A stretch of DNA of 35,726 nucleotides from DASZKW01 sp035552775 (GTDB taxonomy: Bacteria > Actinomycetota > Acidimicrobiia > Acidimicrobiales > Palsa-688). Positions 7,543-15,271 of this stretch are shown here, piece after piece (the stretch's first letter is position 1; each line of letters begins with the position of its first letter). The DNA is taken from positions 1-35,726 of the forward strand of contig DASZKW010000015.1 in the NCBI GenBank assembly GCA_035552775.1, written 5' to 3'. The position numbers were made by a program, and so were the translations under genes. The notes beneath the pieces were generated by a model, which saw only the letters and a list, made by a program, of their open reading frames with translations, searched no databases and had not been told where the DNA came from.

Positions 7543-7776
7543 ATGAGGAGCGACCCGACGGGGCTGCTGATCATCAGGACGTGGATTGAGGAGGGGTCGA
7601 CCGAGCCCATCCGCGCCCATCTTCGCATCAGCACCGACGTCTCTGTCGGCTTCGAGCGCACCCTCATCCTCACCCGAGCGGAGGACGTCTGCGCCGCCGT
7701 ACAAAAATGGCTGGACGACATGGTGGGCGACGCCCGACCGCTGATCACCGACGAAAATATCGCGCCCCCGGGGTGA
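7543..7776 (+). CDS. Small conserved-looking protein, function unknown
   Basis: This 77-residue soluble protein begins MRSDPTGLLIIRTWIEEGS and continues as a compact alpha/beta-looking domain (PIRAHLRISTDVSVGFERTL, then AAVQKWLDDMVG). ATG 7543 is preceded by a long G run, a possible ribosome site; an upstream GTG at 7501 is in frame but less likely. I do not recognise a named family, though small proteins of this style are found beside BTAD regulators in actinobacteria (recollection only). The last 14 nt, including the stop codon, lie within the 3' end of the tRNA-Arg gene on the opposite strand. A TATAGT at 7497-7502 could be a -10, without a clear -35. Confidence 0.65.
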   Translation: MRSDPTGLLIIRTWIEEGSTEPIRAHLRISTDVSVGFERTLILTRAEDVCAAVQKWLDDMVGDARPLITDENIAPPG

Positions 7777-7835
7777 TTCGAACACCCGACACACGGTTTA
7801 GGAAACCGTTGCTCTATCCCCTGAGCTACGAGGGC
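7763..7835 (-). tRNA. tRNA-Arg (anticodon CCT)
   Basis: A 73-nt cloverleaf can be folded by hand. The acceptor stem is GCCCTCG/CGGGGGC with one T:G pair, the D stem GCTC/GAGC, the anticodon stem ACGGT/ACCGT with loop TTCCTAA (anticodon CCT, reading AGG), and the T stem GGGTG/CACCC with loop TTCGAAT. Discriminator base G; no CCA is encoded. The 3' end overlaps the end of the plus-strand small gene. Confidence 0.97.
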
Positions 7836-7999
7836 GTGATCCTCTGACCTGCATGTCTGGCGATGAGCCTAACCGGCCTCCTGCGTTTTGACCTAGTGGA
7901 CCTGCCGTCACGGCCCCCATGAACAGCGAACCTGGTGTGGGCACGTGCTTTGATAACTGTCGACATGGCAGGCCGGTCCTGCGAGGAGGAGCACGTGCG

Positions 8000-9019
8000 A
8001 TGGCGGGACCACCAAGTGACCCACCGAGCGGGGCGCCACTGCCGCCCGACTGGGAGCCCCCCGGTTTCCGTCGACCCCGCGGTTACCAAGAACACGCCGG
8101 CGAAGGGCCACCACCCCGTTACGGCCCGCCCCCGGGCTACGGGCCGCCACCCGGACCGGGGTATTACCCGCCCGCGCTGGCGAAGGTAGGTACTGCCAAG
8201 ACCGGACCGCTTCCGCTGCACCCGATGAGCTTGTCCGACATCCTCGACTCCTCGTTCCGCCTGTGGCGAGCCAATTTGCGGACCATCTCGATCATCATCG
8301 CCACCCTGGTCGTCCCCGTCCAACTGGTCGCGGCCCTGGCCTCGCGCAGCATCCTCAACGGCAACAGCGTGGTGACCGTGTTCAACAACGCATCCGACGG
8401 CATCCAGACCCCGATCCAGACCAACGGCGCCCAGACCGTGGCGTCGTCGATCTCGTCGATCGCTTCGTTCCTGATCCTCCCGTTCGCCGCCGGTGCCATC
8501 AGCAGGGTCGTCGCCGGCTGCTATCTGGGCATCGACGTGTCGGCCCGGGACGCCCTCAAGGCGGCCGGGCGCAGGTGGTGGGCGCTCCTGTTGGCGTGGT
8601 TGCTGGTCCATCTCATAGAGGGCCTGGGACTTATCCTGGTAGTGCTCCCCGGCTTACTCGTCATGGCGCTGTCCGTGTCGGTGGCTCCGGCCATCGTCAT
8701 GGAGCGGTTGGGCCCGATCAAGGGCATCCGGCGGTCATGGCGGCTCGACCGCCGGCGCGTGTGGGGCATCATCGGCATCGCCGTTCTGACCGGCCTGGTC
8801 TTCTCCATTACTGCGGGGGTGGTTTCGGTCCCGCTCGAGCTCATCGCCTTCGCCATCGGTCTGCAATGGGGTTGGATCCTGCTGTTCGCGGCCAGCGTCG
8901 TGTCCTCGCTGATCTCGCTGCCGCTGAATGCGATAGTCGCTACCCTCGTGTACTTCGACGGGCGCATCCGCAACGAAGGTTTTGATCTGCAGACTCTCTC
9001 GCTCCGGCTCAACCGCTGA
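8000..9019 (+). CDS. Multi-pass membrane protein with proline-rich cytoplasmic N-terminus
   Basis: The 339-residue product has a Pro/Gly/Tyr-rich N-terminal tail (PPPGYGPPPG type, about residues 5-60), then MSLSDILDSSFRLWRANLRT and about six hydrophobic helices. The SDILDSSFRLWR entry and helix pattern resemble the membrane domain found in glycerophosphoryl diester phosphodiesterase-related proteins; no catalytic domain is attached. ATG 8000 was chosen because GAGGAGGAG lies about 9 nt upstream. The stop is 4 nt before the DUF4129 gene, so it probably leads that operon. Similar proteins commonly precede DUF4129/MoxR clusters in actinobacteria (recollection). The biochemical role is unknown. 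Confidence 0.75.
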   Translation: MAGPPSDPPSGAPLPPDWEPPGFRRPRGYQEHAGEGPPPRYGPPPGYGPPPGPGYYPPALAKVGTAKTGPLPLHPMSLSDILDSSFRLWRANLRTISIIIATLVVPVQLVAALASRSILNGNSVVTVFNNASDGIQTPIQTNGAQTVASSISSIASFLILPFAAGAISRVVAGCYLGIDVSARDALKAAGRRWWALLLAWLLVHLIEGLGLILVVLPGLLVMALSVSVAPAIVMERLGPIKGIRRSWRLDRRRVWGIIGIAVLTGLVFSITAGVVSVPLELIAFAIGLQWGWILLFAASVVSSLISLPLNAIVATLVYFDGRIRNEGFDLQTLSLRLNR

Positions 9020-9023
9020 CGCT

Positions 9024-9653
9024 GTGAAGGTCGCGGACATCCGGCTACCGGTACCCGACTTCACGGCGGGTCGCGTCCAGGGTCTAACCCGGCACATATT
9101 GGCTGAGCGACAGTTTCGCCAGCCGTCGAAGCCGTGGATCACCCGGCTCGAGGAATGGGTCGTGCGGGAGTTTCAGGACCTGTTCAGCGCCCTGACTCCC
9201 GGCAGTCACGGCACGCTGCTCGGATGGGTGATCATTGCCGTCACGGTCGGGGCCGCCGCCATCATGGTGACCAGGTTCTCACGGCGGGTCAGGCGGGAGC
9301 CCGCGGTCGGTCTCACCACGGTGCGCGGCATTCGTAAGTCCGCGGCCGACTGGGCGGCCGACGCCGCCCGCCACGAACGGGCCGCCGAATGGCGCCAGGC
9401 ACTGCGTTGCCGGTACCGGGCGCTCGTCGCCGAGCTCGCCGAGCGCGGCGTGGTCGTCGAGTCACCCGGCCGCACCACGAGGGAGTACCAGGCTGTGGTG
9501 GACCGCACCCTCCCGTCCGCTACGGTCGAATTCGGCGGCGCGAGCGAGCTGTTCGAGGCCGTCTGGTACGGCAACCGGGTCAGCGGGCGGGAAGACGATG
9601 AGCAGCTCCAGCAGTTGACCCGGCGGGTGCTCGCCGAGGCGGCCCGGCGGTGA
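9024..9653 (+). CDS. DUF4129-domain membrane protein
   Basis: This 209-residue protein has one central transmembrane helix (LLGWVIIAVTVGAAAIMV, about residues 65-85). A cytoplasmic DUF4129-type domain follows, rich in Trp/Arg/Glu, with the characteristic RYRALVAELAERGVV, RTTREY and FEAVWYG signatures. GTG 9024 is chosen because it follows the upstream stop by 4 nt; an earlier in-frame codon would overlap the preceding gene. The end overlaps the DUF4350 gene by 4 nt (GTGA). The domain is found beside MoxR and DUF58 genes and is thought to work with that complex; molecular function is not established. Confidence 0.85.
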   Translation: MKVADIRLPVPDFTAGRVQGLTRHILAERQFRQPSKPWITRLEEWVVREFQDLFSALTPGSHGTLLGWVIIAVTVGAAAIMVTRFSRRVRREPAVGLTTVRGIRKSAADWAADAARHERAAEWRQALRCRYRALVAELAERGVVVESPGRTTREYQAVVDRTLPSATVEFGGASELFEAVWYGNRVSGREDDEQLQQLTRRVLAEAARR

Positions 9654-10810
9654 TCGACGAGACGGGGAGCGAGGGCACGTCGGTGGCCGACCGGCGGGCG
9701 GCGCGGCCATGGATACGCCGGCATGGATGGATCCTCGCTGTCGCCGCGGCCGTGGTCTTGATCGCCCTCATCGCCGGTGCCCCGCCGGCCAACCGGTCGC
9801 CGCTCGATCCGTCCTCGACTGCACCGGACGGCACCAAGGCCCTGGTCCTGTTGCTCCGGTCCCTCGGCGCCGACGTGCACATCGGGCCCGTGGCCCCGGC
9901 CGACGCGCATGGGGTCGCCTTGGTGCTCCAGGACGATCTCAACGACGCCGATCGTTCCCGCCTTAGCACCTGGGTCGACGCCGGCGGGGAGCTTGTCATC
10001 ACCGACCCTGCCTCCGACCTGAGCGGGGTGGCCATCGACGAATCAACCAGCGACGCCATCTTCGGAGCGACAGGCCGCGCCCGCATCGACCGCGCCTGTA
10101 CGCTCCCGGCCCTGCAGCAGGTCCGCAGCATCGTCCCGTCCGGCGCCATCCTCCTCCGGGCGGCCCCGGGCCAGGCCGGCTGTTTCGCCGCCGGCAGAGG
10201 GGACGTGCTCGTCGTCCGTGAGCAAGGAGCGGGCCTCGTCGTCGTTGTCGGCGGCGCGGCACCGTGGGTCAACGCCAACCTCAACAAGGCGGACAACGGC
10301 GTCCTCGCTGCCACCCTGCTGGCCCCGACCGCGGGGACAGACGTGACCTTTGTCGGCGCCAGCCGCGTCGGGGGAGGCAGCCAAGGCCTCCTCGCACTGA
10401 TCTCGCCTCGCCTAAAAGAGGCATTCTGGGGAATGATCGGCGCCTTTTTCCTCATCGTGTTGTGGCGCGCTCGACGCCTCGGTCGCCCGGTGCCCGATGT
10501 GGTCCCCGTCGAGCTGCCTGGATCCGGCTTGGTCGTGGCGACAGGCAACCTGTTGCAGGAGGCCGGCCAGCGAGCCCGCGCCGCCGAGATCCTACGGGCC
10601 GATCTGCGCCGGATCCTTGCCGACCGCCTGGGCGTCGACGCCCACCTGCCCCCGCAGACGGTCGCCGAGGTGGCGTCGGCTCGTATGGGCATCGACAGCA
10701 AGAGCCTGGCGGTCGCGCTCGCGGGGCCGCCGCCGGCGTCCGACGGCGAGCTCCTTGCCCTCGCCCGGACCGTGGAAACCACCCGACAGGAGGTCGTCGG
10801 TGCCCGATGA
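9650..10810 (+). CDS. DUF4350-domain membrane protein
   Basis: The 386-residue protein has an N-terminal transmembrane helix (about 26-44). An extracytoplasmic domain of roughly 200 residues resembles a GATase/ThuA-like fold as in DUF4350 proteins (GTKALVLLLRSLGADVHIG, then WVDAGGELVITDP). A second helix lies near 263-282 (FWGMIGAFFLIVLW), and a cytoplasmic helical tail ends the protein. Start GTG 9650 overlaps the upstream stop; the 3' end overlaps moxR by 11 nt, so translational coupling is likely. Known family members sit between DUF4129 and MoxR genes, as here. No enzymatic residues can be assigned. Confidence 0.85.
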   Translation: MIDETGSEGTSVADRRAARPWIRRHGWILAVAAAVVLIALIAGAPPANRSPLDPSSTAPDGTKALVLLLRSLGADVHIGPVAPADAHGVALVLQDDLNDADRSRLSTWVDAGGELVITDPASDLSGVAIDESTSDAIFGATGRARIDRACTLPALQQVRSIVPSGAILLRAAPGQAGCFAAGRGDVLVVREQGAGLVVVVGGAAPWVNANLNKADNGVLAATLLAPTAGTDVTFVGASRVGGGSQGLLALISPRLKEAFWGMIGAFFLIVLWRARRLGRPVPDVVPVELPGSGLVVATGNLLQEAGQRARAAEILRADLRRILADRLGVDAHLPPQTVAEVASARMGIDSKSLAVALAGPPPASDGELLALARTVETTRQEVVGAR

Positions 10811-11771
10811 CGTCGCCGGCGTAACCACCCCCCGCCAGGCCCTCATCGCGGTCCGAAACGAGATCGCCAAGGTGGTCGTCGGACAGGACAACGTGGTGTC
10901 GGGGCTGATCGCGGCATTGCTCGTCCAGGGCCACGTCCTGCTCGAGGGTGTGCCCGGCGTGGCGAAGACCTTGATGGTGAAGGCGCTGGCCGCGAGCCTG
11001 CGGTTGGACTTCAAACGGATCCAGTTCACGCCGGACCTCATGCCGTCCGACGTGACTGGACAGGTGATATTCCAACAGTTGGGTGAGGGGTTCCGCTTCC
11101 GGGAGGGCCCCATCTTCACCAACCTTCTTCTCGCCGACGAGATCAACCGGACGCCGGCCAAGACCCAGGCTGCCCTGCTCGAAGCCATGGAGGAACGCCA
11201 GGTCACCGTCGAGGGCGACGCCCGCCCATTACCGACCCCGTTCCTGGTGGTCGCAACCCAAAACCCCGTCGAATACGAGGGCACCTACCCGTTACCGGAG
11301 GCGCAGCTGGACCGATTCATCTTCAAGCTCAACGTGGCCTACCCCTCCGAGGAGCAGGAGGTGCAGATGCTGGCCCGCCACGAGGAGGGGATGGACCCGC
11401 ACGATCTGGTGGCCGCCGGGGTGCGCGCCGTATCGGGCGCCGCCGACCTGGAGGCCGCCCGCGCCGCGGTGGGCCAGGTGCGCATCGAAGCGCCCGTGCT
11501 GGGCTACATCACCTCCGTGTGCCGAGCCACGCGCGACTCGCCGTCGCTGACCCTCGGGGTGTCGCCCCGTGGCGCCGTCATGCTGCTGCGCGCCGCCAAG
11601 GCTTGGACGTGGCTGAGCGGCCGGGAGTTTGTGACCCCAGACGAGGTCAAGGCCATGGCCCGGCCGGCCCTGCGCCACCGGATCCAGCTGCGGCCGGAGG
11701 TCGCCCTCGACGGGGTCAGCTCCGATGGCGTGCTGGATGGGATCTTGGCGACGGTCCCGGTTCCTCGCTGA
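10800..11771 (+). CDS. MoxR-family AAA+ ATPase
   Basis: This 323-residue cytoplasmic AAA+ ATPase has Walker A GVPGVAKT (residues 50-57) and Walker B LLLADE (109-114). The conserved MoxR segments TPDLMPSDVTG, AKTQAALLEAMEERQVT and ATQNPVEYEGTYPLPEAQLDRF lead into a C-terminal lid (SPRGAVMLLRAAKAWTWLSGR). MoxR ATPases act as chaperone-like remodelers with VWA or DUF58 partners. GTG 10800 keeps the whole conserved N-terminus (VVVGQDNVV) and overlaps the DUF4350 end. The DUF58 gene begins 2 nt after its stop, which supports a physical MoxR-DUF58 pair. Length is typical. Confidence 0.96.
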   Translation: MPDDVAGVTTPRQALIAVRNEIAKVVVGQDNVVSGLIAALLVQGHVLLEGVPGVAKTLMVKALAASLRLDFKRIQFTPDLMPSDVTGQVIFQQLGEGFRFREGPIFTNLLLADEINRTPAKTQAALLEAMEERQVTVEGDARPLPTPFLVVATQNPVEYEGTYPLPEAQLDRFIFKLNVAYPSEEQEVQMLARHEEGMDPHDLVAAGVRAVSGAADLEAARAAVGQVRIEAPVLGYITSVCRATRDSPSLTLGVSPRGAVMLLRAAKAWTWLSGREFVTPDEVKAMARPALRHRIQLRPEVALDGVSSDGVLDGILATVPVPR

Positions 11772-11773
11772 AC

Positions 11774-13123
11774 ATGGTGGAAGCCGCGGCCGGACGCGCC
11801 CGCCCCCGGCGGTCCTGGCCGGTGCCGACGTGGCGGTTGGGCGCGGCAGCCGCAGTCCTGTCGATCGTGGCCGCCATCCTGCCCCCGGCCGCCCCGTGGG
11901 GACTCGCCGTGGTGTACGGGGTACTGCTGGTCGCGGCAATTGTCGACTGGTCCATGGCGGTAGCGCCGGCGCGGGTGGGGGTGGTGCGCACCCTCCCTGC
12001 CTCCTTGACGCTCGGCCAGGTCGGCACGATCCGCTGGGAGGTGGCCAACCCGGCCCGGCGGGGGGTGCGCGTCGCGGTCGCCGACGAGTTGGCGCCGGCC
12101 CTGCAGGCCGGGTCGCGCCGGGCCCGGCTCGAGGTGCCGCCCGGCGGCGTCGCCGCCACCACCACCGACGTGCGCCCGCTGCGGCGGGGCGACTTCTGCC
12201 CGGCCGAACTGGTCGTGCGCGTCGACGGCCCCCTCGGTTTGATGGCCCGGCAAGCCTCCCGCTGCGATCCGAGCCTGGTCCGGGTGTTGCCGCCGTTTCG
12301 CTCCCGGCAGGAGGCCGAGTTGCGGATCGACCGAGCCCGGATCCTGGAAGTGGGCCTACGGTCGGCGAAGGCGCGTGGCGGCGGGACCGAGTTCGAGCAG
12401 CTGCGGGAATATGTGGTTGACGACGAGTTCCGGCGCATCGATTGGGCGGCGACAGCACGCGCCGGGCGGCCCATCGTGCGCAGCTTCCGCGCAGAGCGCA
12501 ACCAGGTCGTGTTGAGCCTGCTCGACACGGGCAGGACCATGGCCGGGCGGGTGGCGGGCGTGCCGCGCCTCGAGCACGCCATGGACGCGGTCATGATGCT
12601 CACCGCGGTCGCCACCAGATTGGGCGACCGGGCTGGGCTGGTGGCCTTCGACCGTCAGATCCGGGCCGTGGTACAGCCGACCCAAGCCCGCGCCCAGTTC
12701 GGCCGCGTCGTGGAAGCAATGTACCGGTTGGAGCCCGAGCTGGTCGAGAGCGACTATCGGCGCGCCTTCACCGAGACCCTGGTCCGTTTCCGGCGACGCG
12801 CCCTGCTCGTGATCCTCACCGAGCTGGCCGACCAGGCCGTGCAGGAAACCCTTCTCAGAGATCTACCGCAAGTGGCCCGGAGCCATCTGGTCCTGATCGG
12901 GGCGGTGCGAGATCCCGATGTCCAGCGTTGGGCCCGGTACGACCCGACTGACGCGGGAGCCGCATACCGGAAGGCGGCCGCCATTGCCGCCCTCACCGAC
13001 CGCCGCCGGCTGGTGGCGACATTGGCGGCCATGGGGGCGACCGTCGTTGACGCCCTCCCCGGACAACTGGCCCCCCAGCTCGCCGACGCCTACCTCCGGG
13101 CCAAGGCCACCGGGCGGTTGTAG
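11774..13123 (+). CDS. DUF58 (VWA-like) protein, MoxR partner
   Basis: The 449-residue protein has two hydrophobic helices near the N-terminus (about 18-60), then a beta-rich region. The DUF58 signature is GTEFEQLREYVVDDEFRRID followed by WAATARAG. The VWA-like part begins VVLSLLDTGRTMAG; a canonical MIDAS motif would read DxSxS, and the second position here is Thr-Gly, so metal binding may be altered or absent. ATG 11774 is 2 nt after the moxR stop. The 3' end overlaps the convergent SpoIIM-like gene by 34 nt, so the last residues are encoded opposite that gene's end. Confidence 0.93.
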   Translation: MVEAAAGRARPRRSWPVPTWRLGAAAAVLSIVAAILPPAAPWGLAVVYGVLLVAAIVDWSMAVAPARVGVVRTLPASLTLGQVGTIRWEVANPARRGVRVAVADELAPALQAGSRRARLEVPPGGVAATTTDVRPLRRGDFCPAELVVRVDGPLGLMARQASRCDPSLVRVLPPFRSRQEAELRIDRARILEVGLRSAKARGGGTEFEQLREYVVDDEFRRIDWAATARAGRPIVRSFRAERNQVVLSLLDTGRTMAGRVAGVPRLEHAMDAVMMLTAVATRLGDRAGLVAFDRQIRAVVQPTQARAQFGRVVEAMYRLEPELVESDYRRAFTETLVRFRRRALLVILTELADQAVQETLLRDLPQVARSHLVLIGAVRDPDVQRWARYDPTDAGAAYRKAAAIAALTDRRRLVATLAAMGATVVDALPGQLAPQLADAYLRAKATGRL

Positions 13124-14139
13124 GACCGGTCGGTCAGGGATTTGGCCCAGCCGGCGCCCTCCGCTTCGCCGATCGTGCCGGTGAGACCCTTGCGATGCGC
13201 GGCCCGGCCGCACAACGCGACGTAGGCGACGAAGGCGACCTCGACGGCGACGCCGATGCCGACCCGAACCGCCGTCGGCAGGCTGGATCCGGTCACGAAT
13301 CCTTCGATCGTGCCGGCCACGGCCAGCGTGAACACCGTCCCCAGGATGAGGACGATGGAGCGCCGTCCCGCCTCTGCCAGGGCCTGGCGCCGGGGGCGGT
13401 CGCCGGGATCGACCAGCGCCCAGCCCAGCGCCAACCCCGCCGCGCCCGCGATCACGACCGAGGTCAGCTCGATCAGGCCGTGCGGTATGACCGAGCCCCA
13501 GAACTTCCCCGGTTGCCCGGCGGCGGCGAACAGCCCGCCGGCGACACCAATGTTGGCGCCGTTGATCACGAGCAAGACCGCGGTGGGCAAGAGCAGGACG
13601 CCGCCGGCGAACGCCTCCAGCGACACCTCTACGTTGTTGGTGTACACCTGGGTGGCGAAGTCCACCGAGGGCGCCGAGCGGTAATAGTCAGTGAAGTCGT
13701 GGTCAATCAGGGCCTGGCGTACCGCCGCCGGGGCGGTTGCGTCGATCGCCCTGGGGGAGTTCGCCAACCACACGCCGAACGCCAGAGCCGGGACGAAGGT
13801 CAGGACCGCGCTCGCCAGTAGGAAGCGCCGGGAGTACCACAGGGCGGCGGGAAGCGTCTCGTGGAAGAACCGACCGAACGATCGCCACGTCCGCGGCCGT
13901 GTTCCGTAGACCACGGCGCCGGACTGGGAAACCACCCGCGACAAGCGCATGGCCAGACCTGGGTCGGCGAAGTTGGTCGACGCATACGACAGGTGCGCGG
14001 AGGCCCGCTGGTAGAGGCGGATCAACTCGTCCAGTTCGGCGGTGCTCAGGCGGCGAGCGTTGTGGCCGGCCCGCTTCGTCAGCTCCTCGAGGCGCGCCCA
14101 GCTGCCGCTGTGGCGCGTCAGGAACTGGTCGATGTCCAT
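13090..14139 (-). CDS. SpoIIM-like (stage II sporulation protein M family) membrane protein
   Basis: This 349-residue protein starts with a soluble helical region (WARLEELTKRAGHNARRLS, then ELDELIRLYQRASAHLSYA). About six transmembrane helices follow, containing the family's NNVEVSLEAFAGGVLLLP and SVIPHGLIELTSVVIAGAAGL blocks. In non-sporulating actinobacteria such proteins are partners of the DUF58/RDD cluster rather than sporulation proteins; membrane remodeling is a guess. It is convergent with DUF58 (34-nt overlap) and divergent from the RDD gene, with 20 bp between start codons. ATG 14139 follows TACGGT by 9 nt, fitting a leaderless or near-leaderless transcript. Confidence 0.9.
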   Translation of the reverse strand: MDIDQFLTRHSGSWARLEELTKRAGHNARRLSTAELDELIRLYQRASAHLSYASTNFADPGLAMRLSRVVSQSGAVVYGTRPRTWRSFGRFFHETLPAALWYSRRFLLASAVLTFVPALAFGVWLANSPRAIDATAPAAVRQALIDHDFTDYYRSAPSVDFATQVYTNNVEVSLEAFAGGVLLLPTAVLLVINGANIGVAGGLFAAAGQPGKFWGSVIPHGLIELTSVVIAGAAGLALGWALVDPGDRPRRQALAEAGRRSIVLILGTVFTLAVAGTIEGFVTGSSLPTAVRVGIGVAVEVAFVAYVALCGRAAHRKGLTGTIGEAEGAGWAKSLTDRSYNRPVALARR

Positions 14140-14147
14140 TGGTTGGC

Positions 14148-14154
14148 TACCGTA
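14148..14154. promoter_or_regulatory. Symmetric -10 shared by the SpoIIM-like and RDD genes
   Basis: TACCGTA at the centre of the perfect inverted repeat GGCTAC-C-GTAGCC (14145-14157). On plus, TACCGT (14148-14153) ends 6 nt before the RDD GTG. On minus, TACGGT (14154-14149) ends 9 nt before the SpoIIM-like ATG. Only 20 bp separate the start codons, so both promoters must share these bases. Confidence 0.55.
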
Positions 14155-14159
14155 GCCAG

Positions 14160-15023
14160 GTGCATCACCAACCGGGACCGCTGGTCACGCCCGAAGCGGT
14201 CCTCCTGGACGTGCCCCACGCCGGCCCGGGCACCCGCATCGCGGCGCGCGGCCTGGACCTGCTCGTCCAACTTGGCATCGTGGTGGTGCTCGGGATCGGG
14301 CTCAGCATCGCCAGCCGGGGGACCGACGGTGGGGTTGCCCTGGTGGTCATCAACCTCGTCGGCGACTTCCTCGTCATCTTCGGCTACCCCGCCATCATGG
14401 AGGCCGCGTGGCGGGGGCGCACGCTCGGCAAGGCCGCCTTCGGTCTGCGGGTGGTCACCCGGGAGGGCGCCCCGATCCGGTTCCGCCACGCCGTCATCCG
14501 ATCGGCACTGTTCCTGGTCGACGGGATACTGGTGGGCCCGACGATCGGGGTGCTGTGCTTGTTGCTGTCGCGCGACACCGTCCGCGTCGGCGACCTGACC
14601 GCGGGGACGATCGTGATCCGGGAGCGCTCCGGTGCCGCGCCACCGAGCGCCGTCAGCTTTCCGGTCCCCTACGGCTACGAGGAGTTCGTGGCCAGCCTTG
14701 ACGTCGGCGGCCTGACAGCCGAGGACTACGCCTTGGTGCGCGGCTTCCTGCTGCGGGCCCCGCAGCTGGCATCGCACATTCGATTCCCGTTGGCCGTCGA
14801 GCTGGCGAATCCCCTCCTACGAAAGTTGCGCCAGACCACGCCGGACATGCACCCCGAAGTGTTCTTCCAATGCGTGGCCGCGGCGACGCAGCGCCGCTAC
14901 GGCGCGCCGGCGGCTTATGGCGCCCCGCCGGGATGGGCGCCTCCCATGGTCCCCCAGGCCTCCCCACCGCCGGCAACGACGGCGATCCCGTCAGACGACG
15001 CCGGCTTCGTCCCCCCGGGGTGA
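14160..15023 (+). CDS. RDD-family membrane protein
   Basis: The 287-residue product has an RDD domain. GTRIAARGLDLLVQLGIVV carries the Arg and Asp that name the family, two more helices follow, and WRGRTLGKAAFGLRVV is the second conserved block. The cytoplasmic C-terminal half is polar and Pro/Ala-rich at the end (GAPAAYGAPPGW type). RDD proteins have been linked to transport or assembly at the membrane, but no role is fixed. GTG 14160 is supported by TACCGT 6 nt upstream; an in-frame TTG at 14139 is possible but would overlap the neighbour's start. It completes the MoxR/DUF58/SpoIIM/RDD neighbourhood. Confidence 0.88.
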   Translation: MHHQPGPLVTPEAVLLDVPHAGPGTRIAARGLDLLVQLGIVVVLGIGLSIASRGTDGGVALVVINLVGDFLVIFGYPAIMEAAWRGRTLGKAAFGLRVVTREGAPIRFRHAVIRSALFLVDGILVGPTIGVLCLLLSRDTVRVGDLTAGTIVIRERSGAAPPSAVSFPVPYGYEEFVASLDVGGLTAEDYALVRGFLLRAPQLASHIRFPLAVELANPLLRKLRQTTPDMHPEVFFQCVAAATQRRYGAPAAYGAPPGWAPPMVPQASPPPATTAIPSDDAGFVPPG

Positions 15024-15029
15024 ATTACC

Positions 15030-15063
15030 GTCCGTACGCCTGACACGTCCGTGCGCCTGATAG
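15030..15063 (+). repeat. 17-bp imperfect direct repeat
   Basis: GTCCGTACGCCTGACAC (15030-15046) is followed at once by GTCCGTGCGCCTGATAG (15047-15063). The second copy overlaps the start of the NYN-like fragment. A further 13-bp direct repeat, GGTGAGGGCCGGC, lies at 15125-15137 and 15138-15150. Confidence 0.6.
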
Positions 15064-15200
15064 TGGACCCCATGAACGTGGTGGGTGCCCGCCCCGACGG
15101 CTGGTGGCGCGAGCGCGACGCAGCGGTGAGGGCCGGCGGTGAGGGCCGGCCCGGCGTGGCCCTCGGGCACCACCCGGTCAAGTGTCGCCCGAGCACCTGA
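15051..15200 (+). pseudogene. N-terminal remnant of a NYN/PIN-like nuclease-domain gene
   Basis: A 49-codon frame from GTG 15051 reads VRLIVDPMNVVGARPDGWW and then RERDAAVRAGG. I recognise this as the N-terminus of an actinobacterial NYN/PIN-like protein, whose usual start is close to VDGMNVVGSRPDGWWRDR. The expected Gly of the DG(M/A)N motif is Pro here. After about 25 residues the match ends at a 13-bp direct repeat, and a stop follows at 15198-15200; no continuation was found in the other frames before 15272. NYN domains resemble PIN nucleases that act on RNA. A truncated, decaying copy is the simplest reading; a real small peptide is the alternative. Confidence 0.5.
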
Positions 15201-15271
15201 GGGGTACACATGTTCCTCAGAGCGGTGGATCTCGGCGGCGGGAGCATTGCCCGCCGAGGCCCCTGGGACTT

